Below, in pieces: positions 9,651-18,048 of a stretch of 64,000 nt of DNA. The stretch is from assembly GCF_025717675.1 (NCBI RefSeq), contig NZ_JAJIRT010000002.1, positions 310,001 through 374,000 on the forward strand. The letters are read 5' to 3'. Source of the stretch: Paucibacter sp. DJ2R-2. Its GTDB lineage: Bacteria > Pseudomonadota > Gammaproteobacteria > Burkholderiales > Burkholderiaceae_C. The notes beneath the pieces were generated by a model. The model ran no database searches. It saw nothing but the letters and a program-made list of their open reading frames with translations, and was not told where the DNA came from. A program made the position numbers and the translations under genes. The number at the start of each line of letters is the position of its first letter. Positions within the stretch are counted from its first letter, which is position 1.

Positions 9651-12476
9651 TCAGAAATCGCCGGCGGTCGAGATCACAAAGGTCTCGCGCTTGATGTGGC
9701 GGGCCCAGGCGGCGTTGACCTGCTCCAGCGTAACGGCGCGGATCTGCGCCTCGCGCTGAGCCACGGCCGGCCAGCCCTCGCCGCGCTCGGCCAAGTGGCT
9801 GAGCGTGGCCGTCAGCTGGCCGTCGTCGGCGCGGCCTTGCAGACGGCCTTCCAACACGTCTTTCTTGGCCCGGGCCAGCTCGGCTTCGCTGACGCCGACC
9901 GTGGCCATCTTGACCAGTTCCTCGTCGATCAAGGCCAGCACCTTGTCGCGGTTCTGCGGCGCGAAGCTGCCGCCGATCGACAAGGTGGCGTCATTGCCCC
10001 AGCGCGGCACGCCGAGCGAGGCACCGACACCATAGCTCAGGCCTTCCTGCTGGCGCACGCGGCTGGCCAGGCGGCTCTCCATGCCGCCGGCGCCGAAGAT
10101 CTGGCTGGCCAGGACCAGGGGGAAGTAGTCGGGGTCCAGCTCATTGAGCGGGAACTCCAGGCGCATGCGCAGAATGGCATTGGCCTTGTCTTTGGCCGGC
10201 ACATCAAAGCGCGCCGGAGGAATGCTGATGTGCTTCGCTTCATAGCGCACAAAGCGCGGCGCTGCCGGCTTCTTCCAGGCACCGAACAGGGCCTCGATTC
10301 GCTCCGCCAGGCCGGCGGGCAAGGGGCCCACGGCACTGACACGTGCTTCATTGGCCGACCAGTAATCGGCGTGGAAGCTGCGCAAATCATCAAGCCGAAT
10401 GGCCCGCAGCTCGGCCAGGCGCTGCGCGATGCTGAGCTGGTAATCGGGCTGGCCCTGGACCACGCCGAGGGCGAAGTTGTAATGCTCGCGCACCGCCTCC
10501 TGGCGCAGGGTCTCCAGCTCCGAGCGCGCACCCTCAAGGCGGGCGATGCCCTTCTTGACGATGCGGTCGAAGGCATCGGCCGGCACCAGCGGCTGCTGCA
10601 GCAGGCCAGCGACGATGTCCAAGGTCTCCAGCAGGCTGTCGGACTCGGCCGTGATGTTGACCACGGCGCCCTGGTCCGCGCCCGAGATCGACAGCCCGGC
10701 CTTGAGCCGGATCAGCCGGTCCTGCAGCGCCTGCTTGTCCAGGCTGCGGCTGCCTTCCAGCATCAGCTCGCTGATCAGGCCGGTGCCGCGGCGGGCAAAG
10801 GTGGCCTCGCGTTCGCCCCAGCGCAGCTGCAGCTGCAGGTGCACGCTGTTGCCGCGCGTGCGCTTGCTCAAGGTGTGCAGCTCGATGCCGCTGGGCAGGG
10901 TCTGGCTGCGCGTACGCTCGGCCAGATGCTCGGGCGTCGGGTCAAAACGCTCGCCGTCCTCGACCTTGGGCGGGCCCTTGAGCTCGGCCAGGCGCTGATC
11001 GAGCGGCGGTGCGGCAGGGATCTCCACCCGCGCTACCTCCTTGGCCGGCACATAGCGGCCCAGGGTGCGGTTGGCCGGCTGCAAGTAGGCCTTGCGCACC
11101 CGCTCGACATCGGCCAAGGTCACGCGCGGCAGGTCTTCCATCAGCTGGAACAGCAGGCGCCAGTCGCCGGCGCCAAGCAAGCCCGAGATCTGCTGGATCA
11201 AGGCCTCGGGGTTTTTCATCTGCTGGCGGTAGGAGTTCAGCGCCACCTCGCGCACGCGTTGCAGCTCGCTGTCCTCAAAGGGCTTGGCGCTGCGGCCCTC
11301 GACCAGGTCGAGCAGCAGTTTTTCAACCTTGTCGAAGTCCTCCTGTTTGGCCGGAATCGCCAGCGCCGAGATGCCACCCGGCGCCGCATTGCCAAGGCCG
11401 AACAGACCGGCGTTGATGGCCAGCTTGCTCTCGACCAGCTCCTTGTAGAGCTGGCCGCTGGGCGGCATGGACATCAAGAGGCTCAGCACCAGCAGCGGCG
11501 CCGAGTCGGCATGGGCGATCGCCGGCACATGGTAGTAGGCCAGCAGGGTCGGCTGGCCGCCGACGCGGCGCACCGTCACCGTGCGCTCGCCGTCCTGGGC
11601 CGGCTCCTCGGTGTAGAGCGCGGGCAAGGCCTGCGTTGGTCGGGCCAGGGGGCCGAACTGGCTGGCGATGCGCTTCAGCACGGCCGCCTTGTCGAAGCGC
11701 CCGGCCACCAGCACGGTGGCGTTGTCGGGCCGGTAGAAGCGCTTGTAGAAGGCTTGCAGGCGCTCGATCGGCACGTTCTCGATATCGCTCTTGGGGCCGA
11801 TGGTCGAGTTGCCATAAGGGTGCCAGTCGTAGGCCACCGACTGCACGCGCTTGAACAAGACCTGCATGGGCTCGGTCTCTCCGCGCTCGAACTCATTGCG
11901 CACCACGCTCATCTCCTTGTCCAGGTCGGACTTGGCGATGAAGCTGTTGACCATGCGGTCGGCCTCCAGGCCCAGCACATAGGCCAGGGTGTCCTCGCTG
12001 GCATTGAAGGAGGCGAAGTAGTTGGTGCGATCGGCCGTGGTCGTGCCGTTGAAGCGCACGCCGCGCTCGGCGAAGGCGCCGGGAATGTCGCGGTGCGTGG
12101 GCGTGCCCTTGAAGACCAGGTGCTCCAGCAGATGGGCCATGCCGAACTCGCCCTGGCTTTCGTGGCGGCTGCCGACGCGGTAGGTGATGTTGACCGTGGT
12201 CGTGCTCTGCGCCTCGTCGGGGAAGAGCAGGATCTGCAGGCCATTGGGCAAGCGGTACTCCTCGATGCCGCCGAGCTCGCGCACGAACTCGGCGCGCGCC
12301 GGCGCGGTCACCGCAGTCATGGCAGGCGCTGCGACCGGCGCCACCGGCTTGGCCTTGCCGGGCACCGCCTTGGCCGGGCGTGCGCTGGGCGGCGCCGTGG
12401 CGGCTTGCACCGGCGCAAAGGCCAGGCTGCAGGCCAGCAGCACGAGAGAGAGTCGGAAGGGAGCGGGCAGAAACAT
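9651..12476 (-). CDS. M16 family zinc metallopeptidase, two-module (pitrilysin-like)
   Basis: Secreted peptidase of 941 residues. It begins with a signal peptide (about 1-25, ending PVQAA) and an Ala/Pro/Lys-rich linker. The inverted zinc motif HLLEH is at residues 115-119, inside the first M16 half, and the expected downstream glutamate region follows. The second half (about 520-940) is the usual non-catalytic M16 partner, with the family pattern GLSYGVGASLG. Both halves on one chain give the length expected for fused pitrilysin/PqqL-type enzymes. It probably degrades peptides in the periplasm. The gene is divergent from the RIO1-like kinase; the open frame continues upstream antisense to that kinase, so the start at 12476 rests on the signal peptide rather than on a strong ribosome site. 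Confidence 0.92.
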   Translation of the reverse strand: MFLPAPFRLSLVLLACSLAFAPVQAATAPPSARPAKAVPGKAKPVAPVAAPAMTAVTAPARAEFVRELGGIEEYRLPNGLQILLFPDEAQSTTTVNITYRVGSRHESQGEFGMAHLLEHLVFKGTPTHRDIPGAFAERGVRFNGTTTADRTNYFASFNASEDTLAYVLGLEADRMVNSFIAKSDLDKEMSVVRNEFERGETEPMQVLFKRVQSVAYDWHPYGNSTIGPKSDIENVPIERLQAFYKRFYRPDNATVLVAGRFDKAAVLKRIASQFGPLARPTQALPALYTEEPAQDGERTVTVRRVGGQPTLLAYYHVPAIAHADSAPLLVLSLLMSMPPSGQLYKELVESKLAINAGLFGLGNAAPGGISALAIPAKQEDFDKVEKLLLDLVEGRSAKPFEDSELQRVREVALNSYRQQMKNPEALIQQISGLLGAGDWRLLFQLMEDLPRVTLADVERVRKAYLQPANRTLGRYVPAKEVARVEIPAAPPLDQRLAELKGPPKVEDGERFDPTPEHLAERTRSQTLPSGIELHTLSKRTRGNSVHLQLQLRWGEREATFARRGTGLISELMLEGSRSLDKQALQDRLIRLKAGLSISGADQGAVVNITAESDSLLETLDIVAGLLQQPLVPADAFDRIVKKGIARLEGARSELETLRQEAVREHYNFALGVVQGQPDYQLSIAQRLAELRAIRLDDLRSFHADYWSANEARVSAVGPLPAGLAERIEALFGAWKKPAAPRFVRYEAKHISIPPARFDVPAKDKANAILRMRLEFPLNELDPDYFPLVLASQIFGAGGMESRLASRVRQQEGLSYGVGASLGVPRWGNDATLSIGGSFAPQNRDKVLALIDEELVKMATVGVSEAELARAKKDVLEGRLQGRADDGQLTATLSHLAERGEGWPAVAQREAQIRAVTLEQVNAAWARHIKRETFVISTAGDF

Positions 12477-12587
12477 GGTGGGGCAACCGATCAGCCAGGG
12501 GCACAAACACACGGAAGACACGCCGCCGACGGCGGCAAACTTCGGCATTCTGCGGCAGAGCTCGGCCGGGGCTGGGACAATCGGCCC

Positions 12588-13436
12588 ATGAAAACACCCA
12601 AGCGCCTGCAAATCCTGCTCGAAGAAGGCCTGATCGACGGCGTCGCTCGCCAGCTGATGAGCGGCAAGGAGGCGCAGGTCTTTGTCGTGCGCTGCGGCGA
12701 GGAAACCCGCTGCGCCAAGGTCTACAAGGAAGCGACCCAGCGCAGCTTCCGCCAGGCCGTGGACTACACCGAGAACCGCAAGGTCAAGAACAGCCGCTCG
12801 GCCCGGGCCATGGCCAAGGGCAGCCGCTTCGGCCGCGAGCAGCAGGAAGCCGCGTGGCAGAGCGCCGAGGTCGACGCGCTCTACCGCCTGGCCGCCGCCG
12901 GCGTGCGCGTGCCCAAGCCCTACAACTTCTTCGAAGGCGTGCTCCTGATGGAGCTGGTGGCCGATGCCAATGGCGACGCAGCCCCGCGCCTCAACGATGT
13001 GCAGTTCACGCCGGAAGCGGCGCGGCGCCACCACGCCACCCTGGTGCGCGAGGTGGTGCGCATGCTGTGCGCCGGCATCGTCCACGGCGATTTGTCCGAG
13101 TTCAACATCCTGCTGGCCGAGGACGGCCCGGTGATCATCGACCTGCCGCAAGCCGTCGACGCCGCCGGCAACAACCACGCCAAGCGCATGCTGTTGCGTG
13201 ACGTCGAGAATCTGCGCAACTTCTTCGGCCGCTTTGCCCCCGAATTGCTGGCCAGCGACTTCGGCAACGAACTCTGGGCCTTGTTCGAGCGCGGCAATCT
13301 GACGCCCGACAGCCCACTCAGCGGCCGCTTCCAGCAGCAGCACCGTCCGGTCGACCTGCGCGGCGTGCTGCGCGAGATCGACGACGCGCGCGACGAGGAC
13401 GCCGCCCGGCGCCTGCGCATGCAGCAAGCCCCCTGA
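12588..13436 (+). CDS. RIO1-like serine/threonine kinase (PA4780 type)
   Basis: Cytoplasmic RIO-fold protein of 282 residues. The ATP-binding lysine region (EAQVFVVRCGEETRCAKVYKE) is followed by the RIO flexible-loop segment (about 60-85), the catalytic loop HGDLSEFN (166-173, catalytic Asp168) and the metal-binding IDLPQ (184-188, replacing DFG as in RIO kinases). The length matches the bacterial PA4780 subgroup. Targets are not known; bacterial members have been proposed to act on ribosome or stress functions. It is transcribed divergently from the M16 peptidase with 111 bases between the starts. The ATG at 12588 precedes conserved residues closely; the long open frame upstream of it is antisense to the peptidase. 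Confidence 0.9.
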   Translation: MKTPKRLQILLEEGLIDGVARQLMSGKEAQVFVVRCGEETRCAKVYKEATQRSFRQAVDYTENRKVKNSRSARAMAKGSRFGREQQEAAWQSAEVDALYRLAAAGVRVPKPYNFFEGVLLMELVADANGDAAPRLNDVQFTPEAARRHHATLVREVVRMLCAGIVHGDLSEFNILLAEDGPVIIDLPQAVDAAGNNHAKRMLLRDVENLRNFFGRFAPELLASDFGNELWALFERGNLTPDSPLSGRFQQQHRPVDLRGVLREIDDARDEDAARRLRMQQAP

Positions 13437-13562
13437 AGGCCTATTGAATCAGGCCCACCGAGCGCGTTTCACTGAACTTTTTCGTGACAGTTTTTATTTA
13501 GGGCGCGTTTTGCGCGACCTCAGCGACACTGCGGCCCTCACACCCGAACGGCCCCTCGCACC

Positions 13563-14309
13563 ATGAAGAAGCTCTGCACCCCGCCCTCCGCCCGCCTGCA
13601 GCGCCGCTGGCTCGCTCTGCCCATGATGGGCCTGCTGGCCCTGGCGGGCTGCGTCACCGCGCCCACCCGCATGGCCGCGCCCGGCGATCTGGGCCAGACG
13701 GCCGAGGTGCTCGATGTGGGCACCCGCGCCAAGGGTACCGGGCTGTTCGCCGCCGAGGACTTCCAGGTGGGGTCCTACCAGGTCAGCCATGTCAAACGCG
13801 GCTGGGGCAGCAGCGAGGGCCTGTCACTGGGGATCTTCAGCAACAAGACCCACAAGCAAGGCTTCCAGTACCGCTTCAAGGGGCAGCGCGACTGGGACGC
13901 CAGCTGCGAATACCGCTCCAAGGAGCAGGGCCTGAAGATCGGCGTCCTGCTGGAGAACAACAAGGCCACGCTGTCCTGCAGCTGCCAGCACGGCGACCAG
14001 GAAGCGCGCCTGGAGCTCAAGGACGAATGGAAGCCACTGGAAGGCCGCATGCATGTCGGCGGCGCCGAGTACCGCATGAGCCAGATCGCCGAGCGCCGCA
14101 GCCAGAACGGCATGGCCGTGGAGCAAAGCCTGCAATCCCCGGCCCTGGGCTACCGGGTCGACAGCCTGCGCGGCGGCGGCCTGGCCGCGGTCGAAGTGCT
14201 GCACCCGGGTCGGATCTGGCAGCACCGCCAGCTGCCGACCGAACAGCGTGAACCCATGGCCTGCTTGCTGGCCGGCCTCATGCTCTACGGCCCGCAAGAC
14301 GGGCGCTGA
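13563..14309 (+). CDS. Predicted lipoprotein of unknown function
   Basis: Predicted 248-residue lipoprotein. A basic N-terminus and hydrophobic core end in the lipobox LALAGC, giving lipidated Cys30; residue 31 is Val, compatible with outer-membrane sorting. The mature part is soluble, with three closely placed cysteines in the middle (one in SCEY, then CSC), and repeated beta-strand-like stretches. No catalytic motif is recognisable. It stands alone, about 125 bases after the RIO1-like kinase on the same strand and 70 bases before the universal stress protein. Confidence 0.75.
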   Translation: MKKLCTPPSARLQRRWLALPMMGLLALAGCVTAPTRMAAPGDLGQTAEVLDVGTRAKGTGLFAAEDFQVGSYQVSHVKRGWGSSEGLSLGIFSNKTHKQGFQYRFKGQRDWDASCEYRSKEQGLKIGVLLENNKATLSCSCQHGDQEARLELKDEWKPLEGRMHVGGAEYRMSQIAERRSQNGMAVEQSLQSPALGYRVDSLRGGGLAAVEVLHPGRIWQHRQLPTEQREPMACLLAGLMLYGPQDGR

Positions 14310-14379
14310 CTTTGCCGTCAAACCACCTGGCAGGCGTTAGCATTTGAGCGTGCAGTGACTCAACTCTCAAGGGGATGCC

Positions 14380-15249
14380 ATGAGCGCGAGCAAACTCAGA
14401 TCCATGGTGGTGCATGTCAATGACCAGCCTCACTCGGCCCAAGTCATCGCCCTGGCGCAGCGCTTTGCTGCGACCCTGGGCGCCGAACTCTCAGCCGTCC
14501 ATGCGGTGGCGCCGAGCAACACCGGGGCCTATATCTCGCCGGAAGGCGCCAGCCTGGCACTGGACCTGCACGAAGGCAGCGACCACCGCCGTGCGCAGCG
14601 CGCGCAAACGCTGGTCCAGGCGGCCGGCGGCGACATCAGCTTCAGCAGCGAAATGGCGGACTCCGTCGAAGCCATGGTGCAGCGTGCCCGCAATTGCGAT
14701 CTCCTGGTGATGAGCCAGCAAGACCCGCAAGTGCCCGACGGCTCGGCCGATGGCTTGATCGGTCGCCTGCTGGTTTCGGCCGCCTGCCCCATCCTGTTTG
14801 TGCCCTATGTGAACGACACGCCCTTGGAGCGTTGCGGCGAGCGCGTGCTGGTGGCCTGGTGCGACAAGCGCGAAAGCGCACGTGCCCTGCGCGATGCCCT
14901 GCCCTTTCTACAGCGCGCCCGCCATGTCGAGCTGGTTCGTTTTGCCGAAAAGGCCGAGCTCGGCCCCGAACCGCTGCTGCAGCCGCAGGCCTATCTGCGT
15001 CTGCACGGCATCGATTGCACGCTGAAGGTGCTGCACCAACGCGACCCTTCAATGAGCGAGCGACTGATGTCATCCTTCATGCCCGACGCGTCCGTGGCCG
15101 AAGCCTTGCTGTCACACGCCGCCGACAGCGACAGCGATCTGATCGTCATGGGCGGCTACGGCCAGACCCGGCTCTGGGAGCTGGTCCTGGGCGGCGTCAC
15201 CCGCTCGATGCTGCAGTCGATGACGGTGCCGGTGCTGATGTCGCACTGA
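14380..15249 (+). CDS. Universal stress protein, tandem UspA domains
   Basis: Cytoplasmic protein of 289 residues made of two Usp folds (about 1-145 and 150-289). The second half ends with the nucleotide-binding-type pattern GGYGQTRLWELVLGGVTRSM, a G-x2-G-x9-G(S/T)-like motif, suggesting ATP binding there; the first half lacks a clean version. A strong ribosome site (AAGGGGA) lies five bases before the ATG. It is transcribed alone and converges on the MFS gene 12 bases later. The role is stress-related, with the precise function unknown. Confidence 0.88.
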   Translation: MSASKLRSMVVHVNDQPHSAQVIALAQRFAATLGAELSAVHAVAPSNTGAYISPEGASLALDLHEGSDHRRAQRAQTLVQAAGGDISFSSEMADSVEAMVQRARNCDLLVMSQQDPQVPDGSADGLIGRLLVSAACPILFVPYVNDTPLERCGERVLVAWCDKRESARALRDALPFLQRARHVELVRFAEKAELGPEPLLQPQAYLRLHGIDCTLKVLHQRDPSMSERLMSSFMPDASVAEALLSHAADSDSDLIVMGGYGQTRLWELVLGGVTRSMLQSMTVPVLMSH

Positions 15250-15261
15250 AGCCGGTGACGC

Positions 15262-16575
15262 TCAGGCTGCGCCGTCTTGATGGCGAGTCAGGCGTGCGGC
15301 GGGCCACTGTGCCAGCAGCAGCAAACCCGCCATCAGCCACATGGGCGCGGCCGCCACGCTGGCCGCCGCCAGCAGGCCGAAGCCCACGGGCATGGCCACG
15401 GTCGCACCATTGGTGGCCAGCATGCGCAGGCCGAGGGCCTGGCCGTGGCGCTCATGCGGCGTGACCTGGTGCAGCATGGACAACACCATGGGCTGCACCG
15501 AACCCAAGGCCAGGCCCAGCAGGGCCGAGCCCACCATCAGGCCGGCCGTGCCCGGCAGCCAGTAGTAGCCGAACAAAACCACGGTGGCCAGCAGCATGGC
15601 GCTGCGCAAGGCCTTGAGCTCATCGAGATGCTGCGAGAAGCGCACGATGGCCAGGCGCACCACCGTGGCCGCCACCGCAAAGCTGCCCAGCACCACGCCG
15701 ATGCTGGAAGCACTCAGGCCACGCGCATGGCCGACCACGGGCACGACAAAGCTGTGCGCATCCCAGCAGGCGGCCAGCACCACATTGAGCAGCAGCAGTT
15801 GGCGCAAGGCCGGCTGGCGCAGCAAGTCCCAGGCCGGGCGGGCACGCTGGGCCGCGCTCTGCGGCTTGGGCGGGTGGCGCGGCACGCGCCGCGCCATGAG
15901 CCAGCACAGCAGAGGCAGCAAAGCGGCCAGGGCAAAGGCCGCGCGGAAGCTGACATGGTCGATCAGCAGGCCTGCCACCACGGGGGCCAGGGCGTTGGAC
16001 AGCGCCGGGCCCAGAGCCACCCAGCTGAACACGCGCTTGAGTTGCGAGGGGTCGTCAGCCATCAGCCCGGCCTCGCGCTGGATGGCCACGGCCGCCACGC
16101 TGAGCGCACCGCCGCTGAGCAGGCAGCTGAAGGCAATCGTCCAGACGCCCTGCCAGGCCAGGGCCACACAGGCGCCGAACAAGGCCATGCTGACGCCGAT
16201 GCCCACCGGGCGGTGGAAGCCATAGCGGTCGGCCTGGCGCCCGGCCCACAAGGCCAGGGCCATGGGCGCCACGGCGAAGAGGCTGAGCAAGAGACCCACG
16301 GTCCACTCGCCATAGCCCTGGTGCAGCACCCAGAGGCTGGCGGCCACACGGGTGCTGGCCATGCAGGCATGCAGGGTGATCAGGGTGGCGATCAGCCAGG
16401 GAAAGGCGCGGCGCAGAGCGGCCGCGCTGGCGCGGTGGGCCTGGGTGTCTGGATCGGTGGGGTCAGCTTCGTGGGTCAAAGGAACATGCTTTCGAAGAGT
16501 CCCGCCTTCAAACAGCTGAAGGCGGTCGTTCTCCTCCTCCGCGCGGCGCCTCATCGGCACCGTCCCCGCCGCCAT
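15262..16575 (-). CDS. MFS transporter
   Basis: Inner-membrane transporter of 437 residues with about 12 hydrophobic segments in two halves of six and the major facilitator loop between helices 2 and 3 (GRQADRYGFHRPVG). The first roughly 60 residues are hydrophilic and precede helix 1 (AFPWLIATLITLHACM). The ATG at 16575 has a good ribosome site (GAGGAG) but overlaps the 3-prime end of the rmuC-like gene by 68 bases; a shorter start inside the hydrophilic leader is possible. The substrate cannot be deduced. It probably shares a transcript with rmuC. Confidence 0.85.
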   Translation of the reverse strand: MAAGTVPMRRRAEEENDRLQLFEGGTLRKHVPLTHEADPTDPDTQAHRASAAALRRAFPWLIATLITLHACMASTRVAASLWVLHQGYGEWTVGLLLSLFAVAPMALALWAGRQADRYGFHRPVGIGVSMALFGACVALAWQGVWTIAFSCLLSGGALSVAAVAIQREAGLMADDPSQLKRVFSWVALGPALSNALAPVVAGLLIDHVSFRAAFALAALLPLLCWLMARRVPRHPPKPQSAAQRARPAWDLLRQPALRQLLLLNVVLAACWDAHSFVVPVVGHARGLSASSIGVVLGSFAVAATVVRLAIVRFSQHLDELKALRSAMLLATVVLFGYYWLPGTAGLMVGSALLGLALGSVQPMVLSMLHQVTPHERHGQALGLRMLATNGATVAMPVGFGLLAAASVAAAPMWLMAGLLLLAQWPAARLTRHQDGAA

Positions 16576-17908
16576 GGAGCGGCTCCTCGTCCCCCGGCAG
16601 GCTCAAACGCAGCAGCTGCTGGGCGGCATCGTCCGGCAGCGCTTCCACGCTCTTGAGCTTGCGTGTCATCACCCGCGTGCGGATCTCGGCCGCATCGATG
16701 GTGTGGCTGGCTTCATCCAGCTTTTTCTTGGTCTTGGCCAGCACCTCGCCGAACTTGCCGAACTCGGTCTTGACGGCGCCCAGCACCTCCCAGACCTCGG
16801 CCGAACGCTTCTCCAGCGCCAAGGTGCGGAAGCCCATCTGCAGGCTGTTCAGCGTGGCCAGCAGCGTGGTCGGGCCGGCCAGCATGACCTTGTGTTCGCG
16901 CTGCAGCGCCTCCATCAGGCCAGGCCGGCGCAAGGCCTCGGCATACAGGCCCTCGGTGGGCAGGAACAGGATGCCGAAATCGGTGGTGTGCGGCGGGGCG
17001 ATGTATTTCTCGCGGATGCTGCGCGCCTCGGTGCGCAGGCGCTGCTCGATGGCCTTAGCAGCGGTCTCGGCGGCGGGCGCGTCGGCGCGGTCCTGGGCAT
17101 CGAGCAGGCGCTCGTAGTCCTCGCGTGGAAATTTCGCGTCGATGGGCAGCCAGAGGGGCTGGCCGTCCTGGCGCTGGCCCGGCAGGCGGATCGCAAACTC
17201 CACCCGCTCGGCGCTGCCCGGCAGCGTGGCCACATTGGCCGCGTACTGCTCGGGCGTGAACACCTGCTCCAGCAGCCCGGCCAGTTGCACCTCGCCAAAG
17301 ATGCCGCGCGTTTTGACATTGCCCAGCACCCGGCTCAGCGAGCCGACATCGCGCGCCAGGCCCTGCATCTCACCCAGGCCCTGGTGCACCTGCTCCAGGC
17401 GCTCGGCCACCTGCTTGAAGCTCTCGCCCAGGCGCTGCTCCAGCGTGGCGTGCAGCTTCTCGTCCACGGTGGCGCGCATTTGTTCGAGCTTTTTCTCGTT
17501 GTCCTGCTGAATCAGGCCCAGGCGCTGGTCCACGGTCTGGGCCAGGGCGCGCAGCTGCTGGCCCAGCTGCTCGGCCAGGCGCTGGCCGGCGGCGTCCTGC
17601 GCTTCGCGAGCCGCAATCGCCTGCAGGCCCAGGGACTGGTTGCTTTGCTGCAAGCCCTGGCTCAGCGCCTGCTGGAAGCGGCCCAGGCTTTGCTGCAGCT
17701 CCTGGCGGGTGGCGGCGCTGCTGCGGCTGAGCTCGTCACGCAGCTCGCGCTCCAGGCGCTCATTGCCCTGGCTGAGCTGCTGCTGCAGGAGCAGCAGGGT
17801 CGGGTCTTGCTCGCCCACCTGACTGGCCTGCCCCTGACGCCAGAGCAGGAACAGCGCCAGCAGCATCAAGACCAACAAAGACAGCAAGAGCAACTCGACA
17901 AGACTCAT
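16508..17908 (-). CDS. rmuC: DNA recombination protein RmuC
   Basis: RmuC family protein of about 466 residues. An N-terminal membrane anchor (SLVELLLLSLLVLMLLALFLLW) is followed by a long Gln-rich coiled coil (about 40-210) and the conserved RmuC endonuclease-like domain (about 220-420), with VKTRGIFGEVQLAGLLEQV, WLPIDAKFPREDYERL and YIAPPHTTDFGILFLPTEGLYAE. Family members limit inversions at short repeats and are linked to DNA repair. The start at 17908 is placed at the anchor; ATGs at 17917 and 17929 are alternatives and none has a strong ribosome site. The end overlaps the start of the MFS gene. Confidence 0.93.
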   Translation of the reverse strand: MSLVELLLLSLLVLMLLALFLLWRQGQASQVGEQDPTLLLLQQQLSQGNERLERELRDELSRSSAATRQELQQSLGRFQQALSQGLQQSNQSLGLQAIAAREAQDAAGQRLAEQLGQQLRALAQTVDQRLGLIQQDNEKKLEQMRATVDEKLHATLEQRLGESFKQVAERLEQVHQGLGEMQGLARDVGSLSRVLGNVKTRGIFGEVQLAGLLEQVFTPEQYAANVATLPGSAERVEFAIRLPGQRQDGQPLWLPIDAKFPREDYERLLDAQDRADAPAAETAAKAIEQRLRTEARSIREKYIAPPHTTDFGILFLPTEGLYAEALRRPGLMEALQREHKVMLAGPTTLLATLNSLQMGFRTLALEKRSAEVWEVLGAVKTEFGKFGEVLAKTKKKLDEASHTIDAAEIRTRVMTRKLKSVEALPDDAAQQLLRLSLPGDEEPLHGGGDGADEAPRGGGERPPSAV

Positions 17909-18048
17909 GCCCCGCATTGTCTCAGCCATGGCGGCAGCGGCTCGTGCTACGGGCGGTGGCCGCACATGCGCCTGGGTTTCTACGTTCTGGCATGCCGTGG
18001 GACCGGGCAGTTAAGCTGCGCGATCTGATGGAGCCCAGGAGCACTGGC

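Noticed and set aside
8655-12587. Plus-strand open frame running over 1300 codons into the RIO1-like kinase
   Set aside because: It is antisense to the FecR-domain and M16 peptidase genes; only the part from 12588 has kinase motifs.
12477-13427. Minus-strand extension of the M16 peptidase frame upstream of 12476
   Set aside because: It is antisense to the RIO1-like kinase and precedes a clean signal peptide; nothing in it resembles a peptidase.
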